From contig NZ_CP108509.1 in NCBI RefSeq assembly GCF_035917275.1, positions 1,116,001 to 1,180,000 on the forward strand: a stretch of 64,000 nt of DNA, written 5' to 3'. Position 1 is the first letter of the stretch. Every line of letters begins with the position of its first letter. Both the position numbers and the translations under genes were made by a program. Origin of the DNA: Streptomyces sp. NBC_01237. GTDB taxonomy: Bacteria; Actinomycetota; Actinomycetes; Streptomycetales; Streptomycetaceae. A model generated the notes under the pieces. The model searched no databases. It was not told where the DNA came from and saw only the letters and a program-made list of their open reading frames with translations. Shown piece after piece: positions 54,855 through 64,000 of this stretch.

Positions 54855-55538
54855 ATGCCACGCGTACTCCTCGTCGAAGACGACCCCTCCGTGCGCGAGG
54901 GCGTCGAGATCGGGCTGCGCCGGCGCGGGCACGAAGTCCTCGCCGCCGCGACCGGCGAGGCCGGTCTCAAGGCACTGCGTGCGTTCCGCCCCGATCTCCT
55001 GCTGCTCGACCTGATGCTGCCCGCCATGAGCGGCGTCGAGGTGTGCCGCCGGGTGCGTGCGGCCGGCCAGTTGCCGATCATCATGCTGACCGCGCGCGGT
55101 GACGACACCGACATCGTCGTCGGGCTGGAGGCGGGCGCGGACGACTACATCGTCAAGCCCGCCCGCAGTGAGGTCATCGAGGCTCGTATACGCGCCGTGC
55201 TGCGCCGCGTCGAAGGCCCGGTCGACGCGAGGCCCGCCGTTGAGCACCACGGTGAACTCGACATCGACCGCGCCGGTCACAGCGTCGTCAAGTCGGGCGA
55301 CCAGATCGCCCTGGCGCCCTCCGAACTGAAGTTGTTGCTGCACCTGTCCGCCGTGCCGGGACAGGTCTTCAGCAGACAGCGGCTCCTGGAAGAGGTCTGG
55401 GAACACAGCTACCACAGTGACGTCCGGCTGGTGGACGCCTGTGTGCGCCGGCTGCGCGCCAAGATCGAGGACCCGTCCCGGGATCCCCGGTACATCCAGA
55501 CCCTGCGGGGCTTCGGCTACCGCTTCGGTCCGCTGTGA
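54855..55538 (+). CDS. OmpR-family response regulator
   Basis: 227 residues from ATG 54855. Receiver domain with acidic pair VEDD, phospho-accepting Asp52 in LLLDLMLPAMSG, and Lys in IVKPA near 102; then a winged-helix DNA-binding domain ending RYIQTLRGFGYRFGPL. The gene overlaps the sensor kinase start by 4 bp. The upstream 247-bp gap presumably carries the promoter. This unit resembles CseB-CseC-type envelope-stress systems, but no adjacent sigma factor is present. Confidence 0.93.
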   Translation: MPRVLLVEDDPSVREGVEIGLRRRGHEVLAAATGEAGLKALRAFRPDLLLLDLMLPAMSGVEVCRRVRAAGQLPIIMLTARGDDTDIVVGLEAGADDYIVKPARSEVIEARIRAVLRRVEGPVDARPAVEHHGELDIDRAGHSVVKSGDQIALAPSELKLLLHLSAVPGQVFSRQRLLEEVWEHSYHSDVRLVDACVRRLRAKIEDPSRDPRYIQTLRGFGYRFGPL

Positions 55539-57058
55539 GGATGCCCGGGGCGACCGCCGCGTTCGGGCTGCGCACCCGGCTGGTGATCGCGTTCCTGCTG
55601 GTGGCCGCTGTCAGCGCTGTCACGACCGCCGCGTTGACCTATCGGGAGGCGCGCAGCGCGGTCCTCGTGCGTGCGCAGGACACCGCCGTCGTCTCCTTCC
55701 GCGAGGAGGTCGAGCGGTTCGCCCCCGGCCTGCCCCTGGACGTGGAGTCGTTGCGGTGGGACCTCTTCGACATCGCGGCGCGCGCCAAACCGCATCCGTG
55801 GATCGTCTTCGCCGAGTACGGCTCGTTGCGCGTCTCCTCAGGTGACAGGTCCGTCTCCGGTGTGCTGACCGCGGAGCTTCGCCGCACCGCGCTCACTTCG
55901 CCGCACGGCAGCTTCGAGCGGGTCGTCAAGGACGGGAGCGCGTATCTGACGATCGCCATGCCGGTGATGACCCGGGTCGTCGCCGGCGGCGGCGCGGTGC
56001 CGAGCGGCCTGGTCCTCTTCGCCGTGATGCCCATGACGAACGAGGAGGTGGACATCGACGCCCTGGTGACCGCTGCCCGCGACGGCGCGCTGCCGGGGCT
56101 GGCCGTGGCCCTGGTGCCCGCGCTGCTCTCGGCGCGCAGCGTGCTGCGCCCCGTCCGTGAACTGCGGCGTGCCGCACACTCCATGGGCGGCGGGCAGCTC
56201 GACACACGTATCCCCGTACATGGCCGGGACGAGTTGGCCGACCTGGCCAGGACGTTCAACGAGTCGGCGGCCCGCCTCGAACGCTCGGTGCAGGAGTTGC
56301 GGGACGCCGGGGCACGGGCCCGGCGCTTCGCCTCGGACGTCTCGCACGAGTTGCGCACCCCACTCGCCGGTATGCTCGCCGTCACGGACGTGCTGGACGA
56401 GGACGCCGCGGCACTCGCCCCGGACACCGCGCGGGCGGTGCGCCTGATCAGCGCCGAGACCGGCAATCTGGCCGTACTGGTGGAGGATCTGATGGAGATC
56501 TCCCGCTTCGACGCCCGCGCGGCGGAGCTCAACGCCGACGAGGTGGACGCGGCGGAGGCCGTGCGCAGCACCCTGTCCGGCAGGCAGTGGCTCGGCCGGG
56601 TCCGCGGGGAGCTGCCCGACGGCTTCCGGATACGCCTGGACCCGCGTCGCTTCGACGTCATCGTGGCCAACCTGGTCGGCAACGCCCTGCGCCACGGTGC
56701 CGAACCGGTCACCGTGCGGCTGTCGGCACACAAGGGTGCGCTGATCACCGAGGTGCACGACAGCGGCCCCGGGATCGCACCGGACGCGCTGCCGCATATC
56801 TTCGACCGTTTCTACAAGGCGGACACCGCACGTTCCCGCTCGTCGGGCAGCGGCCTCGGGCTGGCGATCACGGAGGAGAACGTACGGCTGCACGGCGGCA
56901 CGATCCGCGCGGAGAACCCGCCCGGCGGCGGAGCGCTGTTCACGGTGGAACTCCCCTTCGACGGGCCCGCGTCCGGGAGCGACGCGCCGGCCGGTCCGTC
57001 GCCCGCACACCGTGCGGGGCCGAGGGACAGCGGAGACCGGACGGGGGCCACCGCGTGA
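55535..57058 (+). CDS. Sensor histidine kinase
   Basis: 507 residues, GTG start in the overlap with the response regulator (ATG 55541 possible). Two membrane segments (about 14-36 and 180-205) flank an extracytoplasmic sensor domain; then HAMP (LRPVRELRRAAHSMGGGQL), H-box with phospho-His in ASDVSHELRTPLAG near 270, N-box NLVGNALRHG near 385, and ATP-lid motifs DSGPGIAPD and SGSGLGLAI. Its stop overlaps the lipoprotein start. Stimulus unknown; the lipoprotein and nearby wall and secretion genes suggest the cell envelope. Confidence 0.93.
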   Translation: MRMPGATAAFGLRTRLVIAFLLVAAVSAVTTAALTYREARSAVLVRAQDTAVVSFREEVERFAPGLPLDVESLRWDLFDIAARAKPHPWIVFAEYGSLRVSSGDRSVSGVLTAELRRTALTSPHGSFERVVKDGSAYLTIAMPVMTRVVAGGGAVPSGLVLFAVMPMTNEEVDIDALVTAARDGALPGLAVALVPALLSARSVLRPVRELRRAAHSMGGGQLDTRIPVHGRDELADLARTFNESAARLERSVQELRDAGARARRFASDVSHELRTPLAGMLAVTDVLDEDAAALAPDTARAVRLISAETGNLAVLVEDLMEISRFDARAAELNADEVDAAEAVRSTLSGRQWLGRVRGELPDGFRIRLDPRRFDVIVANLVGNALRHGAEPVTVRLSAHKGALITEVHDSGPGIAPDALPHIFDRFYKADTARSRSSGSGLGLAITEENVRLHGGTIRAENPPGGGALFTVELPFDGPASGSDAPAGPSPAHRAGPRDSGDRTGATA

Positions 57059-57717
57059 GGGAGCCGGCGCCGCGTGGGCGTCGAGCACATGGGCGTCGAG
57101 CGGTCCGGCTCGCCGCGCTGCTGGTGCTCGCCGCGGGCCCGCTGATGGGCTGCGGTGTCCGGGAGACGGCCGTGATCGAGGCCGGGAGACCGGCTGTCGC
57201 CGATCTGCTTCCCCCGCGCGAGGGACGCGTGCTGTTGTTCTTCTTCTCCCCCGCCAACGAACTGCTGCCCGTGCCACGGACCGTCGAGGCGCCGTGGCGA
57301 AGCGGCAACGCGGGCTCCGAGCCGCACGGACAGGACGAGCCGCACGGACAGGACGGCTCCGGCGGGTCGCTCCCGGCCAGTGAGGGGACGGGCGAGTCCC
57401 TCTCGCCGCTCGCGGCCGTCACCGCCCTGCTCGCCGGACCGGACAAGGCCGAACGACGGGCCGGGCTGCGCAATGCTCCCTCGATGCCCGGCGCGGCATC
57501 CGCCGCGGAACGGATCGTGACGGGTGGCCCCGCCGTCGAGGTCGAACTGCGCCTGCGGGTGAAACGGCTGACCGCCCCCGCCCGCGACCAGATCGTCTGC
57601 ACGGCCGCGTACGCGGCGCACGCGCAGGGGGCCGTGTCCGTAAGACTCGTCGGGCAGGACGGGCGCCTCGCCCCGGCCGACTGCCCCGTTCGCCCGGTCG
57701 AGGTGCCGGCGCGCTGA
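57055..57717 (+). CDS. Secreted lipoprotein of the two-component operon
   Basis: 220 residues from GTG 57055, which overlaps the kinase stop (GTGA). A basic N-terminus and hydrophobic stretch end in lipobox LMGC with Cys33. The mature part contains LLFFFSPANELLPVPRTVE and a segment like GerMN-domain lipoproteins (AVTALLAGPDKAERRAGLR), plus a duplicated EPHGQD in a flexible region. Co-translation with the kinase suggests it modulates the sensor, as CseA does in the SigE system; the similarity is of arrangement only. Confidence 0.85.
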   Translation: MREPAPRGRRAHGRRAVRLAALLVLAAGPLMGCGVRETAVIEAGRPAVADLLPPREGRVLLFFFSPANELLPVPRTVEAPWRSGNAGSEPHGQDEPHGQDGSGGSLPASEGTGESLSPLAAVTALLAGPDKAERRAGLRNAPSMPGAASAAERIVTGGPAVEVELRLRVKRLTAPARDQIVCTAAYAAHAQGAVSVRLVGQDGRLAPADCPVRPVEVPAR

Positions 57718-57766
57718 GCCGTGACCGAAGGCGTGCGGACGGCCGGACACCGGTCCGGCACGAAAA

Positions 57767-57808
57767 GGGAGCGGTCCGCCGGAACTTCCGTTCCGGCGGA
57801 CCGCTCCC
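57767..57808. terminator. Strong bidirectional hairpin terminator
   Basis: 19-bp perfect arms (GGGAGCGGTCCGCCGGAAC and its complement) with a TTCC loop. It lies between the lipoprotein gene and the converging protease gene. Confidence 0.88.
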
Positions 57809-57891
57809 CCTCGACTCACCCGGGGCCGTGCCCTGCCCGTCGGGGTCTCACCCGATCGCGCGACGCCCAAGGGTTCCGGCCCCGTGATGCC

Positions 57892-60800
57892 TCACTTGCC
57901 GAAGAAGGCGTGGTGGATCGTGACGGTCGACCGGTTGCCGTCCTTGTCGGTGACAACGGCCTTCAGCGAGATCGCCTTGTCCTTCGCCGGGGCGCGGACC
58001 TCGATCCTGTCCGCCGTGACCGGGGTGGGCAGCCACGTCGTGCCGTCGTACGACACCAGGACCCGAAGGGTCTTCAGGTTGGCACCGGCCGCCGCGCCCT
58101 GCACCTTGACGGGGACGGTCAGCCTGCTGCCCGCCGGAGCGGTGGAGTCCAGCGCGAGCTGCGGCAGGAAACGGACCGTGGAGACCGGGAGCACGGTCGG
58201 GCTCTCGGTGCGGGCCGAGTGGAAGGTCCACGAGGCGTCGATCCGGGTCCCGGTGCGGTTGAACTTCGGGTTCCGGTGGATCGTGGTCGACACCGTGTAC
58301 GCGGCGGAATCCGACGGCAGGGTGAAGGGCTCCTGGTCGATGGCGGCGTCCTTCTGCACGTACAGCTCGCCATTGCGGTGGATGGTGGTGCTCGCACCGG
58401 AGTACTCGGCGAACCCGGAATGGCCCGCCCCATCACTGACCAGCGGGAACGCGCCGAAGATGTCGTCGCCGTCGCGGACGATCCCCTCGTCCGCGTTCAT
58501 CCGCGGTCCCATGACACCGATGTTGTAGTCCTCGGTGTAGGTCTTCCCCGCGGTGAACCGCTGCGGCCCGCCGAGCTCGTACGCCGAGTCGAAGCCGCGG
58601 TAACCCGTCGCGTCCTTCTCGCCGAGTACACCCGCGACGATGTTCCAGGCGGCCCCGTCGGCCGTGGACAGATACACATTCCGCGTTCCCGGTGCCGACT
58701 GCACGGCGAAGGGAGCGTCGAAGCCGCCACCCCAGTCCAGTAGGCCGTGCGCCGCGAGGGCACCGTCAAGGCCGGGTACGGACGACCCGATCTTCGCCTT
58801 CACCAGGGCCATGTCCTTGGCCGTGTAGGTCTTGCTGTAGCCGGTGGCCAGCTCCTGGACCGGGCCGCCGGTGAGGACGTTGTATTCGGTGGTGCCCCGC
58901 GCCCAGTTGGCGGACCACTGCTGGGCGAGGGAACCGTCGTCCATCTTGGGACCCTGGTACGCGGTGCGGACGTTGTCGAAGCTGCTGAAATCGGCCCCCT
59001 CGATGATGTAGGTCTCGGGTGTGCTCAGGGTGTTCATCATTCCGGCGCGCGTGGGGCGTGCGGCCGCGTCCGGCACCTTGAAGGTCACCGGCCGGGTGGT
59101 CCGGGCGTCGAGGGTGACCGTGGTGGGACCGGTCACCGAGAGCTGCGGATTGTTGATCAGATCGGCGCCCTTGTGCGGGGCCGCGGGGTCGACCAGCATG
59201 TTGGCGGCGAGGCTGTAGGTACCGCGCGGCAGCCGGACCGTGGTGGAGCCCGACGACAGGTCCGGGAAGAACCGCCGGCCTGCGGCGGACTCGCGGTAGC
59301 CCTTCAGGTCGGCCTGCCAGCCGGTGCTGGGCTCGCCGTCCCGTCCGATGGTCTTGAAGGTGACGTCGTACGACTCGCTCTCGCGCTCCGCGGCTGCCGC
59401 GGTGCGCACGGTCTGGCCGCCCCCGGACGCGACGACCGTGGCCGAGTACGAGCCGTCGACCGTACCGCCGAGGCGGGTGTCGGCCGTCAGGTCCACGGAG
59501 GCGGTGCCGCCCGCCGGGACCGTGACCCGCTGCGCTCCGAGGGTGAAGAACCCGGCCGCCGCGGGCTTTCCGTCCCCGCCGGTGGGTTCCGCCAACGACA
59601 GGTCGAGGGTCACGTCGGCGGTGCCGTTGTTCCGGTACGTCACCTGCTTGGTGACGGGGGTGTCGTCGGTGTGCGGCCACGGCTGGGTGCCCAGGCTGAC
59701 GGATCCCGGTTCGGAGACGAGCGTCTGGTCGATCGCCTTGTCGACGGCGAGCCGGCCCGAGCCCTGCTGGAAGACCGACTGGGAGCTGCCCTTGGCCGAT
59801 CCGGTCAGGACCGCCTTGATCTGTGCGCCCGTCCAGGTGGGGTTCTTCTGCTTGAGGATCGCCGCTGCGCCCGCGACGTGCGGGGTCGCCATCGACGTGC
59901 CGTCCATGCTGATGTATCCGGGAGGGTTCTGTCCCGCGGTGCCCGCCGCCGCGGCCGCCGTGATCCCCACGCCCGGCGCGGTGATGTCGGGCTTGACGGC
60001 GCCGTCCCCGGTGCGGGGCCCGACGCTGGAGAAGTCGGCGATCAGGTCGTTGTCGTCGACGGCGCCGACGGTCAGGGCCGCGTCGGCGCTGCCCGGCGAT
60101 GCGACCGTGCCCTGTCCCGGGCCACTGTTGCCCGCGGCTACCGCGAACAGGATGCCCTTCTCCGCGGAGATCTTGTTGACCTGGGCTTCCATCGGGTCGA
60201 TCCCGACGGTGTCGGGGCTGCCCAGGCTCATGCTGATGATGTCGGCGCCCTGGGCGACGGCCCAGTCGACCCCCGCGATGATGCTGGAGTCGTCGCCGAT
60301 GCCCCGGTCGTCCAGCACCTTGGCGTTGATCAACCGGGCCCCGGGCGCAACGCCCTTGAACCGCGGGTCCTTCGCGCCCGTACCGGCCGCGGTGGAGGCC
60401 ACGTGCGTGCCGTGACCGACATGGTCCTTGGCGTCCGCGGAGCCGCTGAAGTTCCGCTCCGCCACCACCTTGCCCGCCAGATCCGGGTGGGTGGCGTCGA
60501 TTCCGGTGTCCACGACAGCGATCTTCACACCCGTGCCGTCGTACGAGCGGGCCCAGGCGGCCGGGGCACCGATCTGACCGGTGCTGCGGTCGAGCGTCGC
60601 CTTGCGTACGCCGTCCAGCCAGATCCGCGAGATGCCGGAGGCCGTGGCCGCCGAACCGTCGCTCCGCTGACGGGTCAGGGCGTCCCACAGCGCGCCCGTG
60701 CTGTCGGTGGTGGCTGTGGTGACGGCATCGGCGTCGAGGGCCGACAGGGTCCGGCGGACGGTGGTGCCGTCGGAGGAACGCACCTCGGCGCGGGCGGACT

Positions 60801-61230
60801 CGGCCGCCGATCCCCGGTAGCCGACGATCACCTTGAGTCCGGCCCGGTTGGCCTTGCGGCTCTCCGGCTTGGCGAGTGCGGTGATGTCGAACAGCCGCTG
60901 GTCCAGCGTGCCGTCGGCGATCAGCCGGCGGGCGTCACGCGGCACCACATAGGTACGGCCCTCGTAGGTCTGGGTGAAGAAGGGTATGTCCTCCCGCCCC
61001 TTCGCCCGCTGGATTCCGCCTGCCCGGCCGCGGGAGTCCACGAGGACCCGGTCCCCGGTGATCAGGGTGACGGTGTGCTGAGTCCGGCCCGCTGCCCCCA
61101 ACTCCTTGGCCGCAACCGGGGATTCCGTATCCAGACCGCTGATCTTCGCCGATGCCGGGCCGGTCATGCCCGCCGTGAGGGCGACGGCCGCAGCGATGAC
61201 GGCACACGCCTTCTTTGATTGTCTACGCAA
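57892..61230 (-). CDS. Secreted subtilisin-family (S8) serine protease
   Basis: 1112 residues. Start is TTG 61230 with AGGGG 6 nt before it. Signal peptide (basic MRRQSKK then a hydrophobic stretch ending near ASA, residue 28), pro-region, and S8 catalytic domain (about 225-500) with Asp in VVDTGIDATHPDL near 237, His in GHGTHVASTAAG near 273 and Ser in GTSMATPHVAGAA near 446. The C-terminal 600 residues are beta-rich with no membrane anchor, so it is released. Large multi-domain S8 proteases of this kind are common in streptomycetes. Confidence 0.94.
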   Translation of the reverse strand: MRRQSKKACAVIAAAVALTAGMTGPASAKISGLDTESPVAAKELGAAGRTQHTVTLITGDRVLVDSRGRAGGIQRAKGREDIPFFTQTYEGRTYVVPRDARRLIADGTLDQRLFDITALAKPESRKANRAGLKVIVGYRGSAAESARAEVRSSDGTTVRRTLSALDADAVTTATTDSTGALWDALTRQRSDGSAATASGISRIWLDGVRKATLDRSTGQIGAPAAWARSYDGTGVKIAVVDTGIDATHPDLAGKVVAERNFSGSADAKDHVGHGTHVASTAAGTGAKDPRFKGVAPGARLINAKVLDDRGIGDDSSIIAGVDWAVAQGADIISMSLGSPDTVGIDPMEAQVNKISAEKGILFAVAAGNSGPGQGTVASPGSADAALTVGAVDDNDLIADFSSVGPRTGDGAVKPDITAPGVGITAAAAAGTAGQNPPGYISMDGTSMATPHVAGAAAILKQKNPTWTGAQIKAVLTGSAKGSSQSVFQQGSGRLAVDKAIDQTLVSEPGSVSLGTQPWPHTDDTPVTKQVTYRNNGTADVTLDLSLAEPTGGDGKPAAAGFFTLGAQRVTVPAGGTASVDLTADTRLGGTVDGSYSATVVASGGGQTVRTAAAAERESESYDVTFKTIGRDGEPSTGWQADLKGYRESAAGRRFFPDLSSGSTTVRLPRGTYSLAANMLVDPAAPHKGADLINNPQLSVTGPTTVTLDARTTRPVTFKVPDAAARPTRAGMMNTLSTPETYIIEGADFSSFDNVRTAYQGPKMDDGSLAQQWSANWARGTTEYNVLTGGPVQELATGYSKTYTAKDMALVKAKIGSSVPGLDGALAAHGLLDWGGGFDAPFAVQSAPGTRNVYLSTADGAAWNIVAGVLGEKDATGYRGFDSAYELGGPQRFTAGKTYTEDYNIGVMGPRMNADEGIVRDGDDIFGAFPLVSDGAGHSGFAEYSGASTTIHRNGELYVQKDAAIDQEPFTLPSDSAAYTVSTTIHRNPKFNRTGTRIDASWTFHSARTESPTVLPVSTVRFLPQLALDSTAPAGSRLTVPVKVQGAAAGANLKTLRVLVSYDGTTWLPTPVTADRIEVRAPAKDKAISLKAVVTDKDGNRSTVTIHHAFFGK

Positions 61231-61302
61231 GATTGCCCCTGCTCAGGAGTGAATCGGGCGGGCGAAGGCCCAGCCCGCACGGGGCGCATTCGGATACGTG
61301 TA

Positions 61303-61334
61303 CGACCCCGGATTTCTGAAGTATGCCGGGGTCG
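61303..61334. promoter_or_regulatory. Hairpin between the protease and L,D-transpeptidase genes
   Basis: 9-bp arms CGACCCCGG/CCGGGGTCG with a 14-nt loop, in the 328-bp gene-free stretch 61231-61558. It could end the upstream transpeptidase transcript or act as an operator for the protease gene. Nothing else is visible in this stretch. Confidence 0.4.
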
Positions 61335-61558
61335 CTCGGACGCACTCAATGATCGTTGTGTAACAGCCGCTCGGAGTGATCGGGCTTACCCGGAAGGGGT
61401 GTTCGGCCCCGGATTCCCGGCACACGCGGCCACTTGGGCGTGTGGATCCACGGGCGGACGGCACTCGGCCGTGTCCCCGCACAGCCGGACCTCGCCCGCT
61501 TCCTGGACATCGGAATGCCCCACGCCACGGCCCCGTGCCTCCCCCGGGCCCGACCGGA

Positions 61559-62350
61559 TCAGTCGGCCGTGCCCGGCTTGGTGCCCCAGATGTACAGCGC
61601 GTCATCGATGTCCAGCAGGTCCCACAGGGCCGCCGCGTCCGCGAGCCGCAGGTTCACACAGCCCGCCGAACCGCCCCCGTCGAACAGACCGTCGGGGCGC
61701 CCGTGCAGGGCCTGGCCGCCGTCGAAGAACTGCGAGTAAGGCATGGGCGCGTTGTTGTAGATCGTGGAGACGTGGTCGCGGTCGCGCCAGTAGACGGCGT
61801 GCCAGCCGGTCCGGGTCTCCTCGTCGTCGCGCCCGGTGCGGATCGGTACGGGGTCGAAGACCACGTTCTTGCCGGTCTGGACCCACAGGAGCTGACGGTC
61901 GAGGTCGACGCAGGTGACGCGGTAGGAGCGCTGGGGGCAGTCACCGGCGGCGTTGGGGTCGGCGCCTGCCTTGACGGCCGTCATCGTCCGGTACGTGACG
62001 AGGTTGGCGTAACCGTCGGCGGGGGTGATCGACCGGGAACGCTGGAAGGTACGGATCGCCGCGCAGTCCTCGGGGGACTGCGCACCGTCGACGGTCCGCT
62101 CCAGGTACTCCTCCATGGGCCGCTGATAGGGGCCGGTGGCGGCGGTGCACGCCTCCGCCCCGGCCGCGGCCGCCGCCGTCCCGGGCAGCGCTGCCGTCAG
62201 TCCCGCGCCCACCACGGCCAGCACCGCGATCCGCCGCCGCACCGCACCGCACCGAAGCCCCGCCCGTACGCCCCTCCCCCGTACCGCTGCCGCCCGGTCG
62301 CCTCCTGCGGACGGCCCTCCCGTACGTCCGCTGGTATCCGCAGACCTCAT
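61559..62350 (-). CDS. Secreted L,D-transpeptidase (YkuD fold)
   Basis: 263 residues from ATG 62350, preceded by GGAGG at 5-nt spacing; longer in-frame starts up to 62437 lack a ribosome site. After an Arg-rich N-terminus a hydrophobic signal segment (IAVLAVVGAGLTAAL) ends near an Ala-rich cleavage site. The YkuD catalytic motif is split as QALHGRPDGLFDGGGSAGC, giving the His and the nucleophilic Cys. It would make 3-3 peptidoglycan crosslinks or attach proteins to the wall. It stands alone between two hairpins. Confidence 0.85.
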   Translation of the reverse strand: MRSADTSGRTGGPSAGGDRAAAVRGRGVRAGLRCGAVRRRIAVLAVVGAGLTAALPGTAAAAAGAEACTAATGPYQRPMEEYLERTVDGAQSPEDCAAIRTFQRSRSITPADGYANLVTYRTMTAVKAGADPNAAGDCPQRSYRVTCVDLDRQLLWVQTGKNVVFDPVPIRTGRDDEETRTGWHAVYWRDRDHVSTIYNNAPMPYSQFFDGGQALHGRPDGLFDGGGSAGCVNLRLADAAALWDLLDIDDALYIWGTKPGTAD

Positions 62351-62479
62351 GCCGACCTCCGCGTCTCGTGCGGCACAGCTCCCGGCGACGTGTGACCACC
62401 GGCGCTCACCGGGCGACCGTCGCCCCTGCCACCCCACAGCTATCAGGAGCGGCCCGTCCGCGCCGCGCGGAGTATGCCG

Positions 62480-62540
62480 AACCGGTGAGGCCCCCGGGAC
62501 GGCACACGGGGAACGCGGCCGTCCGGGGGCCTCACCGGTT
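62480..62540. terminator. Long hairpin terminator of the surface-protein gene
   Basis: Arms of about 23 bp (AACCGGTGAGGCCCCCGG... and its complement) with one bulged base and a 14-nt loop, just beyond the stop of the Cna-B protein gene. Confidence 0.8.
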
Positions 62541-62557
62541 TCGGGGAGGGAAATGGG

Positions 62558-64000
62558 TCACTTGTACTTGCCGGGCTCCCCCCGCTTGTTCGCGACCTTG
62601 ACCGTCACGGTCTCACCGGCGTTCTGCTCGGTGATCACGTACGGGCCGTTCACCGGGTTCTCCGGCAGGACGTAACCCTCGGGTACGGCTGTTTCCAGCA
62701 GGTAGTACGTCCCGAGCGGCAGTTCGTCGAAGACGCAGGATCCGACGGTGTCCGTGGAGCAGCCAGGACCGGTGCGGGTGTCCGGCGGCACGGTGCCGTC
62801 CGGGCGGGTCTGGAGACCCGCGACCCCGTTGGACTCGCGCCACAGCTCGAAGACGGCCCCGGCGAGCGGCTTGCCGTTCTTCGCGTCGGTCTTGGCGACC
62901 TCGATGGTCGACTCCTCGGTCGGCACCGATGTCCTGGTGTTCACCGCGGTGACGGTGACACCGTCGGGTGCGTTCGCGTCGGTGAGTACCAGCGGGCCGA
63001 ACACCGCGGGGTCGGGCAGGTCGTACCCGGCGGGTGCGGCCGTCTCCCGCCAGTAGTACGTACCGGTCTCGACGGTCCTGGTGCACCGACCGTCGGCACC
63101 GGTGGTGCAGGAGGTGCCGACCTGGGTGTCGGGAGTCCCACCGGTGGTCTGGAGACCGGCCACCCCGTTGGTCTCCTCCCACAGCTCGAACACCGCGCCG
63201 GGCAGCGCCTCACCCGTCGCCGCGTCCTGCTTGACGACCGTCACGGAGCCCGGGACGGGCGTCCTGTCGTCCTCGACGGTGATACTGACGCCGTCCGGAA
63301 CCTGTGCCTGGGTCAGCGTCAGGGGCCCGAAGACCGTCTGCGCGGGCAGCTCGTAGCCGGGCGGGGCCGCGGTCTCGCGCCAGTAGTACGTACCGAGGTC
63401 CACCGTCCTGGAGCACTCGCCGTCGGCACCGGTGGTGCAGGAGGTGCCGACCTGGGTGTCGGGAGTCCCACCGGTGGTCTGGAGGCCGGCCACCCCGTTG
63501 GTCTCCTCCCACAGCTCGAAGACCGCGCCGGGCAGCACGTCACCGGTCGCCGAGTCCTTCTTGACGACCGTCACCGGGGCCTGGGGCGTCGGGGCCGAGC
63601 AGTCCGGCAGGTCGCCGTCGAACGGGTAGGCGTGGAATTCCTGGCCGCCGCCCCCACTGGCGGAGCTGGTGTGGGTGAGGGAACCGGTAGTGAAGAAACG
63701 GCCGTTGACACCCGGCAGGGAGACGGTCGCCTCCGAGGCGGGGTTGCCGATCAGGACGCTGCCCTGGAACTGACCGGTTCCGGCCAGGTTCACCGTCGTG
63801 GCGTCCGGGAAGTTCCACAGCAGCCGCGGGCGGAGCTGGTTGAGCGGGTCGGTGTCCGCGATGCCACCGCTGAAGGTGCTGAGCGTGCGGGAGGTCCCGA
63901 GGACGTTCACCAGGACGGTGGCGCCCGCGGGAATGTTCTGGAAGACGAGGCCCTGCTGGGCACCGGTGCTCGTGGTCATGTCGAAGTCGACGTTGAAGAC
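62558..64000 (-). CDS. Surface protein with choice-of-anchor A and three SpaA/Cna-B repeats, partial (N-terminus beyond window)
   Basis: The frame stays open to the window edge, so the N-terminus is missing. The visible part has a choice-of-anchor-A-like domain ([32 protein letters not shown]) and then three SpaA/Cna-B beta domains, each with [20 protein letters not shown] at the start and GTYYxxETAxPxGY near the end. The Lys and Glu of each are in places where intramolecular isopeptide bonds form in this family. The protein ends in [16 protein letters not shown] with no LPXTG motif or C-terminal membrane helix, so wall anchoring is not by sortase, or the protein is secreted. Confidence 0.85.
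   Translation of the reverse strand, partial: VFNVDFDMTTSTGAQQGLVFQNIPAGATVLVNVLGTSRTLSTFSGGIADTDPLNQLRPRLLWNFPDATTVNLAGTGQFQGSVLIGNPASEATVSLPGVNGRFFTTGSLTHTSSASGGGGQEFHAYPFDGDLPDCSAPTPQAPVTVVKKDSATGDVLPGAVFELWEETNGVAGLQTTGGTPDTQVGTSCTTGADGECSRTVDLGTYYWRETAAPPGYELPAQTVFGPLTLTQAQVPDGVSITVEDDRTPVPGSVTVVKQDAATGEALPGAVFELWEETNGVAGLQTTGGTPDTQVGTSCTTGADGRCTRTVETGTYYWRETAAPAGYDLPDPAVFGPLVLTDANAPDGVTVTAVNTRTSVPTEESTIEVAKTDAKNGKPLAGAVFELWRESNGVAGLQTRPDGTVPPDTRTGPGCSTDTVGSCVFDELPLGTYYLLETAVPEGYVLPENPVNGPYVITEQNAGETVTVKVANKRGEPGKYK
63091..63545. repeat. 330-bp direct duplication encoding two Cna-B repeats
   Basis: 63091-63215 and 63421-63545 are nearly identical at DNA level, including a run of over 60 identical bases starting at each copy; the period is 330 bp (110 codons). 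Recent duplication or gene conversion within the gene is likely. Confidence 0.8.

Noticed and set aside
63091..63545. Repeats near the right edge as a possible CRISPR array
   Set aside because: The period is 330 bp, in frame, and encodes Cna-B domains; no short repeat-spacer structure.

Overview
The window is high-GC actinomycete DNA, most likely Streptomyces or a close relative. Support for this comes from very GC-rich third codon positions, GTG and TTG starts, a few rare TTA codons placed mainly in regulators and pathway genes, SARP and LmbU-type regulators, and dense ATGA-coupled operons. About 50 kb (1-52 kb) is specialised-metabolism DNA, followed by ordinary envelope and secretion genes.

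Region 1 (1-17.4 kb). A partial AraC regulator diverges from a plus-strand operon. The operon holds a free-standing acyltransferase-ACP protein and a 2068-residue iterative synthase with the order FabL-like enoyl reductase, KS, KS-like chain-length factor, KR, DH. It continues with a KAS III homologue lacking the Cys-His-Asn triad, a P450, a Rieske oxygenase and the FkbG-K type methoxymalonyl-ACP cassette. The O-methyltransferase of that cassette lies convergently with a DUF5988-like small protein, behind a perfect 39-bp terminator palindrome. I know of no product for this architecture; it is the best candidate here for an undescribed system.

Region 2 (17.6-21.1 kb). An SDR gene and a divergent TetR gene share an intergenic region with two copies of a CGGATA-N5-TATCCG operator. 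A 569-residue protein of unknown function follows.

Region 3 (21.5-43.9 kb). This is an NRPS cluster. The minus-strand operon MbtH - LmbU-type regulator - glutamate mutase S and E - NRPS (C-A-T-TE, Asp/MeAsp-type pocket) probably starts from a promoter near 43.9 kb. A second minus-strand operon holds NRPS (C-A-MT-T, Gly-type pocket, so probably sarcosine), NRPS (A-T-C-A-T, second A domain Pro-type), proB, proA, an aminotransferase and proC. A divergent MFS exporter lies between them. Precursor genes match the predicted A-domain pockets: glutamate mutase for 3-methylaspartate, and proBAC for proline or a substituted proline.

Region 4 (44.4-54.6 kb). A tightly coupled six-gene minus-strand operon encodes a HisC-like aminotransferase, a methyltransferase, an ATP-grasp ligase, an MFS exporter, an amino-acid permease and an ATP-grasp-like protein. 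It faces a TTA-containing SARP/NB-ARC/TPR regulator across three 11-bp tandem repeats. It looks like an ATP-grasp peptide pathway, or a supply arm for the NRPS cluster.

Region 5 (54.8-64 kb). This holds a response regulator, sensor kinase and lipoprotein operon, a secreted subtilisin-family protease, a secreted L,D-transpeptidase, and a partial surface protein with SpaA/Cna-B repeats. I saw no rRNA, convincing tRNA, CRISPR array or insertion sequence.
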